In this document: positions 34,147 through 43,029 of the stretch, in pieces | How positions within the stretch are numbered: position 1 is the first letter of the stretch | How the letters are laid out: the number at the start of each line of letters is the position of its first letter | Assembly (NCBI RefSeq): GCF_004403985.1 | Contig: NZ_SOHL01000008.1 | Coordinates: 62,001 to 126,000, forward strand | Reading direction: 5' to 3' | Length of the DNA: 64,000 bases | Source: Cryobacterium gelidum | GTDB lineage: Bacteria; Actinomycetota; Actinomycetes; Actinomycetales; Microbacteriaceae | Made by a program: the position numbers and the translations under genes | Notes under the pieces: generated by a model | Databases searched by the model: none | The model's input: the letters and a program-made list of their open reading frames with translations, nothing else | What the model was told of the DNA's origin: nothing

Positions 34147-34801
34147 AGCGGTCCAATCTCTTTTCGAGAAACCCCTGGCCGGTGGAGAGCACCAGGCAGA
34201 TGACCCAGTAGATGAGGGCTGCTTCAAGGTAGAGCAGCATGAATTTCTGGCTGAAGGCCGTGATCTGTTGCGCCTCACGGAATAGTTCGGTGACCAGAAT
34301 CAGGGAGGCGAGTGAGGTGTCCTTGACTAGGCTGATGAACGTATTCGACAGGGGCGGCACCGAAACCCGGGCAGCCTGCGGCAGGATGATGCGGGCGAGG
34401 GCGCGGCTGTGGGACATGCCGATCATGTAGGCGGCTTCCCACTGGCCCTTCGGCACGGAAAGAATCGCTGCGCGGATGACTTCGGCGGCATAACCGCCGA
34501 CGTTGATGGAGAAGGCGATTACAGCGCTTGGCCACGGTTCGATCGTGACGCCGATCGACGGCAGCCCGTAGAAGATCACGAACAGTTGCACGAGCAGCGG
34601 CGTGCCGCGCACGATTGAGATGTAGCCGCGGGCGATGACGGAGAGGACACGTTTCGCCGACAACCTCATGAGCGCAAGCACAAGCGCGAGCACGAGACCG
34701 ATCGCGAACGACGTGAGGGCAAGCGGGATCGTGCCGCGCACCGCGCCGTCCAGCAGTGGCCAGAGCGAGCTGACGAACAACTCCCAATCAGGCTGAATCA
34801 T
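34133..34801 (-). CDS. Polar amino-acid ABC transporter permease
   Basis: The 222-aa membrane protein has five predicted helices and the HisMQ-type permease features: GTIPLALTSFAIGLVLALVL, YISIVRGTPLLVQLFVIFYG and the EAA-loop region KGQWEAAYMIGMSHSRALARIILPQA. It overlaps the ATPase gene by 14 bases and starts 12 bases after the binding-protein stop, giving the order binding protein, permease, ATPase. Confidence 0.92.
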   Translation of the reverse strand: MIQPDWELFVSSLWPLLDGAVRGTIPLALTSFAIGLVLALVLALMRLSAKRVLSVIARGYISIVRGTPLLVQLFVIFYGLPSIGVTIEPWPSAVIAFSINVGGYAAEVIRAAILSVPKGQWEAAYMIGMSHSRALARIILPQAARVSVPPLSNTFISLVKDTSLASLILVTELFREAQQITAFSQKFMLLYLEAALIYWVICLVLSTGQGFLEKRLDRYVAR

Positions 34802-34813
34802 CGAATAGTCGAG

Positions 34814-35617
34814 CTATTGGCTGACGTCGGCGCCGAAGTACTTGTCGGAGAGCTCGGCGAGCGTTCCGTCGGCGGTGAGGGTCGCGAGCGCCTCGTTCAC
34901 GGCCTCGGCCAGCGCGGTGCCGTCTTTCGCGAAGGCGAATGCACTCTCCGAACGTTCCGTCGTCTCGGCGGCGATTTTCAGGTTGTCGGCGCCGGTGGAC
35001 TTCTGGTAGTCGAGGAAGGTCAGTTTGTCGTTGACCGTGGCATCCACTCGACCCTGCTCGACCAGGGTGACCGACTGGGCCCAGCCCTCGACGGCTTCGA
35101 CGGTTGCACCGCTCTCGGTGGCCAGCGCGTTCCAGTTGCTGGTCAGCGACTGCGCCGTGGTGAGGCCCTTGAGGCTGGCGAACGACGTGATCGACGTATT
35201 GTCGGCGGGAACGACGATGACGCCGGTGGAGTAGGTATAGGGCGTGGAGAACTCGTACGAGCCCACGCGTTCCGGGGTGATCGACACTTGGTTGGCGATC
35301 ATGTCCCAGCGGCCGGCGGTGAGGCCGGCGAAGATGGCGTCCCACTGGGTTTCTTCGAACGCGGCGTCGACGCCGAGCTCGGCGGCGACAGCTCGCGCCA
35401 CCTCGACATCGTAGCCAGTGAGCTCGCCCGAACCGCCTTCGTGGAACGAGAACGGCCGATAGGTGCCCTCGGTGCCGATCACGAGCGTGCCGGAGTCGAG
35501 TACGCTGCTGAGGGAATCGTCGGTGCCGGTTGCGCTGTCGCCGTTCGACGCGGAGCAGCCGGTGAGGGTGAGGGCGACGACGGACAGCACAGCGGCCGGA
35601 ATAAATCTGAGCTTCAT
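34814..35617 (-). CDS. Extracellular amino-acid-binding lipoprotein (SBP family 3)
   Basis: ATG at 35617 is preferred over the TTG just before it. The 267-aa protein has a lipoprotein signal peptide (LSVVALTLTGCSAS, lipobox Cys at about 22) and then the SBP_bac_3 domain: SGTLVIGTEGTYRPFSFHEG, LTGYDVEVARAVAAELGV and WDMIANQVSITPERVGSYEF. It captures a polar amino acid outside the membrane. The Arg and Asp residues that normally bind the alpha-amino/carboxyl groups are present, but side-chain specificity (cystine-like or general) is not clear. It is the first gene of the transporter operon. Confidence 0.92.
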   Translation of the reverse strand: MKLRFIPAAVLSVVALTLTGCSASNGDSATGTDDSLSSVLDSGTLVIGTEGTYRPFSFHEGGSGELTGYDVEVARAVAAELGVDAAFEETQWDAIFAGLTAGRWDMIANQVSITPERVGSYEFSTPYTYSTGVIVVPADNTSITSFASLKGLTTAQSLTSNWNALATESGATVEAVEGWAQSVTLVEQGRVDATVNDKLTFLDYQKSTGADNLKIAAETTERSESAFAFAKDGTALAEAVNEALATLTADGTLAELSDKYFGADVSQ

Positions 35618-35779
35618 CAAAGAAACGCCTAACGAACTAGTTGGGGCGAGCGCGGGTTGTGCGGGTGCCGCTCCAGAATGTGCGGAGGCCGCGGTTATCG
35701 ACGTCCTTAGCGTAACAAGTCGCTACCGGCCGCGAATATTCCGGTTACGTCCGATGGCGCAGCGACATGATTTCTGCCG

Positions 35780-37927
35780 CTATGAACGCAGGGCCAGAGT
35801 GAACGGCAGCACCGCAGAGGCACCGTGCTGGCGCAGCACCCGGGCCGCCACCGTCACGGTCCATCGGCTGTCAGCCAGGTCGTCAATGAGTAAGACGGGG
35901 CGACCGGCGAACGGGGCGAGCGCAGCGGCGAGTGCGGGGCCGACCGCAAAGCGGTCCCACACGCCCTGCAGGCGGTAGGCGCTGTTGCCGCCGGGTTCCC
36001 CGGTGGGACCGCCGTTGGCCCAGTCCAGGGCGCCGAGCCAGGGCAGCCGGCCCACGTCGGCCAGCGATCGGGCCGCCGAATCAATGAGCAGCGGATGCCG
36101 CCGCGATGGCATCGAGACGATGGCCGCCGGTCTCTCGGCCCACCCCCACTCGGCGAGCACGCGCACACAGGCGGCCAGCATGGCCGGCGAGGCCGGGGCA
36201 TCCGCGGCCTGGGTGCCGAACAGATCACGCAGGGGGCCGCCCCAGCCGAGGTCGGTCAGCCGGGCCAGGGCGCGTCCGGGCTCGGCGCGTTCGGCGAGCG
36301 GGATCTTTCCGCTGGCCGCGACGCCGAGGCTGCTCATGCCGGTGGGCCACTGGGCACGCACATCGATGGTGACGCCGACCCGGTCGAGCGATTGCGCAGC
36401 CTTGGCGTCGGATCCCGCGGCCAGATCGACCGGATACCAGACGCCGCGGCAGTTGTCGCAGCGGCCGCAGGCCACGGCGGTATCGTCATCGAGGGCGCGC
36501 TGCAGAAACTCCATACGGCAGCCAGCGGTGCTTTCAAATTCGAGCATCGCCTGTTGCTCGCCCAGCCGCGCCGCGGCGATGCGTTCGTAGCGCTCAGCGT
36601 CGTAGACCCAGGGCTGCCCGGTGGACTGCCAGCCCCCCTTCACCCGGTGCACCGCGCCGTCGACGTCGAGCACCTTGAGCAGCAGCTCGAGCGGGGTACG
36701 CCTGAGGTCGACCCTGGCCTCGAGGGCCGGCGTCGACAGGGGCGTGCCGGCGGCGTCGAGCGCGCCGATCACGGCCAGGGCCTTCGCTTGATTGGGCATC
36801 GAGGCGGTTGCGAAATAGTGCCAGATCGCTTCGTCTTCGGCCCCGGGTAGCAGCAGCACGTCGGCCGAGGCAGTGGCCCGGCCGGCACGGCCGACCTGCT
36901 GGTAGTACGCAACGGGGGAGGACGGTGCTCCCAGGTGCAGGACAAAGCCGAGGTCGGGTTTGTCGAATCCCATGCCAAGGGCACTCGTGGCGATCAACGC
37001 CTTGACCTGGTTGGTCTTGAGCAGCCCCTCTGACTCTTCGCGTTCGGCCGTGTCGGTCTGCCCGGTGTAGGCGCGCACCGCGTGTCCGGCCTCTCGCAGC
37101 AGCCGGGCGGTGTCCTCGGCGGCCGCCACGGTCAGGGTGTAGATGATGCCGCTGCCCGGCAGGTCGCCAAGGTGACTGAGCAGCCAGGCCAGACGGGCGC
37201 GCGAATCGGGCAGGCGCAGAACGCCGAGCCGCAGCGAGGATCGGGCGAGCGGGCCGCGGATTGTGACGACCTCGGCGGCACTGTCGGTGGTGCCAGCGCT
37301 TGCGAAACCGGCGGCGACCATGCCCACCTGTTCCGCGACATCCTGTACGACGCGGCTGTTGGCGGTCGCCGTCGTGGCGAGCACGGGCACGCCCGCCGGC
37401 ATCTGAGCGATCAGGTCGCGCAGGCGGCGGTAGTCCGGGCGAAAATCGTGGCCCCAGTCGGAGATGCAGTGCGCTTCGTCGACCACGAGCAGGCCGACCC
37501 TGGCGATCAGGGCGGGCAGCTGCTCATCGCGAAAAGACGGATTGTTCAGTCGTTCGGGCGAGACCAGCAGCACATCGACCTCGTCGGCGTCGAGCTGGCG
37601 CAACACCGTGGTCCACTCGTGTGCGTTCGACGAGTTGATCGACACCGCCCGGACGCCGGCGCGGGCCGCGGCGGCGACCTGGTCCCGCATCAGGGCCAGG
37701 AGCGGCGACACCAGAATAGTCGGGCCGGCGCCCTGGCGCCGCAGCAACAGGGTCGCGACGAAGTACACGGCCGATTTGCCCCACCCGGTGCGCTGCACGA
37801 CGAGGGCGCGCTTGCGCTGGTCGACGAGGGTGTCGATCGCCTCGTATTGTCCGTCGTGAAAGGCGGCGTCCTCATGCCCTACGAGGGTGCGCAGAATGGC
37901 CAGAGCGGATGCGCGGGTGTCGGTCAT
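35780..37927 (-). CDS. recQ: RecQ-family DNA helicase with C-terminal phosphoribosyltransferase-like segment
   Basis: The 715-aa protein has helicase motifs I (VVQRTGWGKSAVYF), II (LLVVDEAHCISDWGHDFRPD, DEAH box) and VI (YYQQVGRAGRATASAD), then a zinc-binding region (CRMEFLQRAL to ACGRCDNCRG) as in RecQ. It lacks a clear HRDC domain. The last 40 residues (GRPVLLIDDLADSRWTVTVA) resemble the PRPP loop of type I phosphoribosyltransferases, an arrangement found in several actinobacterial RecQ proteins. It unwinds DNA 3' to 5' during recombination and repair. Walker A has WGKS rather than the usual SGKS. Confidence 0.92.
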   Translation of the reverse strand: MTDTRASALAILRTLVGHEDAAFHDGQYEAIDTLVDQRKRALVVQRTGWGKSAVYFVATLLLRRQGAGPTILVSPLLALMRDQVAAAARAGVRAVSINSSNAHEWTTVLRQLDADEVDVLLVSPERLNNPSFRDEQLPALIARVGLLVVDEAHCISDWGHDFRPDYRRLRDLIAQMPAGVPVLATTATANSRVVQDVAEQVGMVAAGFASAGTTDSAAEVVTIRGPLARSSLRLGVLRLPDSRARLAWLLSHLGDLPGSGIIYTLTVAAAEDTARLLREAGHAVRAYTGQTDTAEREESEGLLKTNQVKALIATSALGMGFDKPDLGFVLHLGAPSSPVAYYQQVGRAGRATASADVLLLPGAEDEAIWHYFATASMPNQAKALAVIGALDAAGTPLSTPALEARVDLRRTPLELLLKVLDVDGAVHRVKGGWQSTGQPWVYDAERYERIAAARLGEQQAMLEFESTAGCRMEFLQRALDDDTAVACGRCDNCRGVWYPVDLAAGSDAKAAQSLDRVGVTIDVRAQWPTGMSSLGVAASGKIPLAERAEPGRALARLTDLGWGGPLRDLFGTQAADAPASPAMLAACVRVLAEWGWAERPAAIVSMPSRRHPLLIDSAARSLADVGRLPWLGALDWANGGPTGEPGGNSAYRLQGVWDRFAVGPALAAALAPFAGRPVLLIDDLADSRWTVTVAARVLRQHGASAVLPFTLALRS

Positions 37928-38079
37928 CCTTCAAGGGTGCCAGATAGCGCCGACACTGCCCGCCTCGCCGCATCGCATGCCGGTCTGGGGATCACGAGGG
38001 TGGTGCTGGGGCGTGGTGCACCACGCGTGTCGCGGGACATTCATTGTCTCCGAACGGGATCGCTCAGTAGGCTCGGTGG

Positions 38080-38826
38080 GTGAACGTGATTCAGGAGATC
38101 GAAACGCGACTGCCGGAACAGGCCGTCGGCGGTTTCCGTCGACTTATCGGGCAGGCCAGGGTGGGCGACCCAATCCTGCTGCAGCAGCGGGCCATGGCGC
38201 GCATGATCGCTCCGGCGCAATGGATTTTGAACCGGGTCGGGGCCGACGGCATCCGGTTGACCAAGGCGGGACACCTGCCGCCGGCGGTCATCGTCGAAGC
38301 GTCCGCCGAGCTCGACTGGGGCTGGCCGATCAGCGTCAACCGCGAGGTGCACCTGCGTCCGTTGCAGGAGCTGCGTGGGCACCTGCGCGCTGTCGGACTG
38401 CTGCGGGTCAGCAAGGGGACGCTCGTGCTCACCGTCAAGGGGCGCGCCCTCGCGCAAGATCCCCGTGAACTCTGGTGGCATCTCGCCCGCACCATTCACC
38501 ACAGTCGTACGCCTGCTGTGAGCGACGCCACCCGCCTGCTGCTGTTGTTCGTCGCGACCCGCGACCTGGCTCGCCGCGAGGACTACCTCACGACCCTGTC
38601 GCGCTCGCTTGGCTCGCTCGGCTGGGTGCAGTCCGACGGCCAGGAACCGACGACGCAGTCGGTCTGGCACCTCGTCGACACGAAATGGAACCTGCTCGAC
38701 CGCCTCGGGGTATTCGAACAGACCGAGGCTTGGCACGGCGACCGCGGCACGGTCACCGTCGGTGGTGCTGCCTTCGCGCGCGCAGCGCTGCAGTCCGACG
38801 CACCGAACGACGTGTCGTCCGATTAG
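38080..38826 (+). CDS. Unidentified conserved-looking protein
   Basis: The 248-aa soluble protein starts at GTG 38080 (NVIQEIETRLPEQA). I recognise no named domain. The pattern suggests two winged-helix-like units: RMIAPAQWILNRVGADGIRL, then TKAGHLPPAVI; and VWHLVDTKWNLLDRLGVFEQ, with TVTVGGAAFARAAL as a possible wing. The first unit is followed by ELRGHLRAVGLLRVSKGTL. It could bind nucleic acid. There is no cotranscribed partner: recQ is divergent upstream and the aminopeptidase starts 81 bp downstream on the same strand. Confidence 0.6.
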   Translation: MNVIQEIETRLPEQAVGGFRRLIGQARVGDPILLQQRAMARMIAPAQWILNRVGADGIRLTKAGHLPPAVIVEASAELDWGWPISVNREVHLRPLQELRGHLRAVGLLRVSKGTLVLTVKGRALAQDPRELWWHLARTIHHSRTPAVSDATRLLLLFVATRDLARREDYLTTLSRSLGSLGWVQSDGQEPTTQSVWHLVDTKWNLLDRLGVFEQTEAWHGDRGTVTVGGAAFARAALQSDAPNDVSSD

Positions 38827-38907
38827 GCAGCGTCTCGGAGCCAACGGGAAGTTGACCGGCGGCTGACCGCGGCATCCGCTGCCCTGCACGGGTGGTTGGA
38901 TGGACGA

Positions 38908-40191
38908 ATGGACGCAACGCCCGACTACATCGCCGATTTCTCCGCCTTTCTCGCAGCGTCACCATCGTCGTACCACGCTGCGGCCGAAGTCGCCCGGCGC
39001 CTCGACGTTGCCGGCTTCACCCGGCTGATCGAGTCTGAGAACTGGATCGACGCTGCCGCCGGCCACTACGTCGTGCGCGACGGCGCCGTCATCGCCTGGT
39101 CACAGCCGGTCGGCGCCGGGCCAACCACACCGTTTCGCATTCTCGGTGCCCACACCGACTCCCCGGGTTTCAAACTCAAACCCAAGCCCACGATCGGCGC
39201 GCACGGCTGGCTGCAGGCCGGCGTCGAGGTGTACGGCGGGCCGCTACAGAACTCGTGGCTGGACCGCGAACTCGAACTCGCCGGCCGTCTGGTCACCCGG
39301 GACGGCACCGAGCGCCTCGTGCGCACCGGGCCGTTCCTGCGCATCCCGCAGCTCGCCGTGCACCTCGATCGCGAGGTGAACAACGGTCTAACCCTAGACC
39401 GGCAACGCCACCTCACGCCCGTCTTCGGTGTCGGTGATCCGTTCGAGGCTGACCTGGTTGCGCACCTGGCCGGTCTGGCGGGAATTTTGGCAGCGGATGT
39501 CGCCGGGTACGACATCCTCACCGCCGACACCCAGGCGCCCGCCACCTTCGGTCTCGGCCACGAGCTGTTCGCCGCCGGCCGCCTCGACAACCTCTCCTCG
39601 GTATACGCCGGGCTGCGCGCCCTGATCGAACGCAGCAGGCACGACGCGCACACCGGCCCGATCAGCGTCCTCGCGGCCTTCGACCACGAGGAGCTCGGCT
39701 CGCAGTCCCGCTCCGGCGCGAGCGGCCCCTTCCTGGACGACATTCTCACCCGCATCGGCCACGGCCTCGGCGCGACCGGGTCGGACCGGCTGCAGTCCTA
39801 CGCCGAGTCGTGGTGCCTCTCCGCTGACGCCGGGCATGCCGTGCACCCGAACTATCGCGAGCGCCACGATCTTGCCAACACCCCCATTCTCGGCGGTGGT
39901 CCGTTACTGAAAATCAATGCCAACCAGCGCTATGCGACGGATGCCCACGGAGCCGCCCTCTGGGCCCGCACCTGCGCGCAGGCGAACGTCCAATATCAGG
40001 AATTCGTCTCGAACAACACGGTTCCCTGCGGATCAACCATCGGGCCACTGACCGCGACGCGGCTCGGCATCCGCGTCGTAGACGTGGGTGTGCCGCTGCT
40101 GTCCATGCATTCCGCGCGGGAACTGTGCCACGTCAATGATCCGCCGGCGCTCGCGGCGGCGACCGCGGCCTTCTTCGCACCCGAGGTCTAA
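38908..40191 (+). CDS. M18-family aspartyl aminopeptidase
   Basis: The 427-aa enzyme starts at ATG 38908. It has the M18 zinc-peptidase motifs: ILGAHTDSPGFKLKPKP (His and catalytic Asp), LGHELFAAGRLDNLSSVYAG (bridging Asp), AAFDHEELGSQSRSGASGPF (catalytic Glu-Glu) and the terminal HSARELCHVND (last His). AVHPNYRERHDL is also family-specific. It removes N-terminal acidic or other residues from peptides in the cytoplasm, usually as a dodecamer. Full length. Confidence 0.93.
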   Translation: MDATPDYIADFSAFLAASPSSYHAAAEVARRLDVAGFTRLIESENWIDAAAGHYVVRDGAVIAWSQPVGAGPTTPFRILGAHTDSPGFKLKPKPTIGAHGWLQAGVEVYGGPLQNSWLDRELELAGRLVTRDGTERLVRTGPFLRIPQLAVHLDREVNNGLTLDRQRHLTPVFGVGDPFEADLVAHLAGLAGILAADVAGYDILTADTQAPATFGLGHELFAAGRLDNLSSVYAGLRALIERSRHDAHTGPISVLAAFDHEELGSQSRSGASGPFLDDILTRIGHGLGATGSDRLQSYAESWCLSADAGHAVHPNYRERHDLANTPILGGGPLLKINANQRYATDAHGAALWARTCAQANVQYQEFVSNNTVPCGSTIGPLTATRLGIRVVDVGVPLLSMHSARELCHVNDPPALAAATAAFFAPEV

Positions 40192-40212
40192 TCCGTGCAC
40201 TTATAGACACCG

Positions 40213-40229
40213 TAACTATCAGATAGTTA
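40213..40229 (+). promoter_or_regulatory. Palindromic operator before the MerR gene
   Basis: TAACTATC and GATAGTTA form a perfect 8-bp inverted repeat around a single central A, ending 10 bases before the MerR start codon. A further ACTATCTA half-site follows directly. This fits autoregulation by the MerR-family protein, as in the AT-rich gap between -35 and -10; binding is inferred. Confidence 0.65.
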
Positions 40230-40239
40230 TACTATCTAT

Positions 40240-40878
40240 ATGAAGATGGCCGAGTTGAGCGCGGTGAGCGGGGTGAGCGTCGCCACCGTCAAGTTCTATC
40301 TACGCGAAAACCTGCTCGCGGCGGGGGAGCGCACCGCGCCCAACCAGGCGGATTACGGCCCTGCGCACGTGGCCAGACTGCGTCTGATCCGCAGCCTGAT
40401 CGAGGTTGGCGGCCTGGCGGTCGCCGACACCCGCGAGGTGCTCGCCGCCATCGACTCCGACCTGCCACTGCAAGACACTTTCGCGATCGCACAGCGCACG
40501 GTGTCGGAACGTATCGACCCTGCCGGCATCGACCGCCACGCGCTCGATCGAGTTGACGCGGTTCTCAACGGATGGCTCGTTTCCGCCCACAATCCGGGTC
40601 GCCTCGCCGCCGCGCGGGTCATCGAGTCGCTCGATGAGGTCGGTCAGCAGGATGCCCGCGGCTGGCTCACCCGCTACGCACACGCCGCTCTCTTGGTCGC
40701 CGAAGCCGATATCGACGAGATCGCAGCCCTCCCCGACCGAGCCGCCCAGGCCCAGACCGTTGTCGTGGGAACCGTGCTCGGCGACGCTCTGTTCTCAGCA
40801 TTGCGCCGTGCCGCCCAGGAGCACGTCTCCGCACTGCGCTATTCCGCCGTTCCCGCGCGCGACCACCAGACCCCGTAA
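40240..40878 (+). CDS. MerR-family transcriptional regulator
   Basis: The 212-aa protein starts MKMAELSAVSGVSVATVKFYLRENLL, a MerR helix-turn-helix, then YGPAHVARLRLIRSLIEVGGLAVADTREVL, the second helical wing of the DNA-binding domain. The C-terminal half (about 80-200) is an all-helical effector region without Cys pairs, so metal sensing is unlikely. It is upstream of a membrane protein gene by 78 bp in the same direction. The ATG has no strong ribosome-binding site and the operator overlaps the 5' region, suggesting a leaderless mRNA. Confidence 0.85.
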   Translation: MKMAELSAVSGVSVATVKFYLRENLLAAGERTAPNQADYGPAHVARLRLIRSLIEVGGLAVADTREVLAAIDSDLPLQDTFAIAQRTVSERIDPAGIDRHALDRVDAVLNGWLVSAHNPGRLAAARVIESLDEVGQQDARGWLTRYAHAALLVAEADIDEIAALPDRAAQAQTVVVGTVLGDALFSALRRAAQEHVSALRYSAVPARDHQTP

Positions 40879-40956
40879 CACCGCCCCGTCCCGAGACCGA
40901 GGCGCTCCACAACCCGGACCGACCGCACCATAACCCCTCTGACCGAAGGAGCTACC

Positions 40957-42003
40957 ATGTTCCGCGCCAGCACTTCTACCGCCGCCGCAACCTCGCAGTC
41001 CGGCGAACTCCCCGCCCGCATCGCCTGGCATCGCCCGCTGCTCGCGGTCGCCGCCGCCATGACGGTTCTCGCGATCGTGAGCAGCATCGGCCTGATCGTC
41101 GATCACCGTGAGGTGACCGGGCTTCCGCTCTGGGCCAAGCCGCTCAAATTCGCGCTGTCCATCGTGATCTACAGCGTCACCCTCGCGTGGCTGATCGGCC
41201 TGCTCCGGCGCGGCCGCCGCTTCGCCTGGTGGGCCGGCACGATCAGCGCCGTGCTACTCCTGGTTGAAATGGTCGCGATCGTCGGCGCCGCCGTGGGCGC
41301 GACGACGAGCCATTTCAATGTCTCCACTGCATTTCATGCCGCGATCTGGGGCATCATGGCGGTCTCGATCGTCATCGTCTGGTTCGCGGCGATGGTCGTC
41401 ACCGCTCTGCTCGTGTTCGGCGGGCGACGCGGCGGCGCTGCCCTCGGCGACGGCGCGCGCACCGTCGCCATCCGCTCCGGGATTGTGATTGCCGTCATCG
41501 GAATGGGCCTCGCCTTTCTCATGACCAGCCCAACCGCGGCCCAGCTCGACAATTTCCAGGGCATCGCCGGCGCCCATACCGTCGGCCTGGCCGACGGCGG
41601 CCAGGGTATCCCCATTCTTGGCTGGAGCACGGTGGCCGGCGACCTGCGCATTCCCCACTTCGTCGGCATGCACGCCCTGCAGCTGATTCCGCTCGCCGCC
41701 CTGATAGTCGAACTGCTCATGAAACGGATGCCTGCCCTCCGGCCCGAACGCTTCCGCGTCGCGATCGTGGTCACTGTCACCGCCCTCTACAGCGGCATTC
41801 TTCTCCTGCTCACCCTGCAAGCGCTGGCCGGTGAATCCATCGTGCGCCCGAGCACGCTCACGACCATCGTCGCCGCCCTGCTGTACCTGAGCGCCGCGTG
41901 TGCCATCACGGTGATTCTGGTGCTGGGCGCGCGGCGTCGGGCCCAGCGCGGGCAGACCGCGCTGTCAACGCGTGACCGGTGGAGTCACGGCTCGCTGGGG
42001 TGA
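40957..42003 (+). CDS. Membrane protein, eight-to-nine TM helices
   Basis: The 348-aa protein starts at ATG 40957 after GAAGGAGCTACC. Hydrophobic segments are spread over the chain from about residue 33 (LLAVAAAMTVLAIVSSIGLI) to 330. Conserved-looking motifs are LPLWAKPLKFALSIVIYS, and PHFVGMHALQLIPL with a His. Family unknown. Its location directly after the MerR gene suggests it is the regulated target. The end overlaps the convergent MpaB-like gene by 19 bp. Confidence 0.65.
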   Translation: MFRASTSTAAATSQSGELPARIAWHRPLLAVAAAMTVLAIVSSIGLIVDHREVTGLPLWAKPLKFALSIVIYSVTLAWLIGLLRRGRRFAWWAGTISAVLLLVEMVAIVGAAVGATTSHFNVSTAFHAAIWGIMAVSIVIVWFAAMVVTALLVFGGRRGGAALGDGARTVAIRSGIVIAVIGMGLAFLMTSPTAAQLDNFQGIAGAHTVGLADGGQGIPILGWSTVAGDLRIPHFVGMHALQLIPLAALIVELLMKRMPALRPERFRVAIVVTVTALYSGILLLLTLQALAGESIVRPSTLTTIVAALLYLSAACAITVILVLGARRRAQRGQTALSTRDRWSHGSLG

Positions 42004-42905
42004 CCCAGCTGTTGCGCCCGTTCGATGCGCGCAATCCGATCGAGGGCGGCATCCTCTGAAGTCGACGTGGGGCCGAGCAGGGCGCGCACGACGCCGAGAA
42101 CGAGCCGGGTACCCCAGATGACGGGCAGGCGGGATCGTTTCAGACCGAGCATGTCGCGATACTCGCGCGGGATCGACGCCACGGCACCGGCGAACATGAT
42201 GTTATAAAAGGGCAGCATGCCACGGCTGAGCGGCGGGTAGCGGATGAAGCGCACCGCGTCGGCCACGCGGGCGTCGCTTTTGAGGGTTCCGGCGCTGCGA
42301 AACGCCTCAAGTTGGGCGGCGAGCTCATCGGCCGAATGCGGGGCATCCTGCACGCCGATGAGTTCTCCGGCGATCGCCCATTCCCGCACGTAGCCGTCGG
42401 CGCCGCCGGGAATGGCGTCGTCCCAGAGCAGGTGCGATTGCAGAAAAGCATCGGTGAACACCACGTGCACCCAGGACAACAGCTCGGGATCACCCGCAGC
42501 ATAGGAGCGTTCCTCCCCACGGGCATCGATATAGCTGCCGGCCACCCGATCGTGAAAATGGGCTACCCGACCAGACTCGCGTTCCGCGACGACGGTGTCG
42601 GCGAAGGTCACCGTGACGAGCCACTGAATCGTTCCGGAGAGGCGGCCGAGCGGATCTTCGTGGTACCGCGACCAGTCGTGCACGCCGGCCATGGCGCCGG
42701 GGTGCAGGGTCTGCATCAGCAGGGCGCGAATGCCCGCGACCATGGTCGCCATTCCGCCGTGCACGGCCCACGCGGCGCTTCCCGGGCCGAAAAATCCCGG
42801 GTCGTCTCCCGTGGCGATCTGTTCAACCCATTTCGGCCGCCCGTCGCTGTTGCCCGAAAGTGTCACCAGAAGGTGCGAGCGCCAGCTGTCAATGAATCTG
42901 CCCAT
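41985..42905 (-). CDS. MpaB-like oxygenase family protein (DUF2236)
   Basis: The 306-aa protein shows the DUF2236/MpaB pattern: FGPGSAAWAVHGGMATMVAG, LLMQTLHPGAMAGVHDWSRY (conserved LxxxHPxxxAGV), then GTIQWLVTVTFADTVVAE, LSWVHVVFTDAFLQSHLLW, YVREWAIAGELIGV. The conserved His and Arg in these are the haem-linked residues in the latex-clearing and MpaB protein group. It may be a haem-dependent oxygenase; the substrate is unknown. It stands alone, divergent from the sugar porter gene. Confidence 0.85.
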   Translation of the reverse strand: MGRFIDSWRSHLLVTLSGNSDGRPKWVEQIATGDDPGFFGPGSAAWAVHGGMATMVAGIRALLMQTLHPGAMAGVHDWSRYHEDPLGRLSGTIQWLVTVTFADTVVAERESGRVAHFHDRVAGSYIDARGEERSYAAGDPELLSWVHVVFTDAFLQSHLLWDDAIPGGADGYVREWAIAGELIGVQDAPHSADELAAQLEAFRSAGTLKSDARVADAVRFIRYPPLSRGMLPFYNIMFAGAVASIPREYRDMLGLKRSRLPVIWGTRLVLGVVRALLGPTSTSEDAALDRIARIERAQQLGHPSEP

Positions 42906-43029
42906 CCTCGGATCGTAGCGCCGCCTCGCTGGGCGCCGGCCGCGAACGGCGACGGCGCGCCGACACCGGACGTAGGCTGGTCACGTTGAACAATCGACAC
43001 AGGAGGCGGCAATTGACCGACACAGCACG

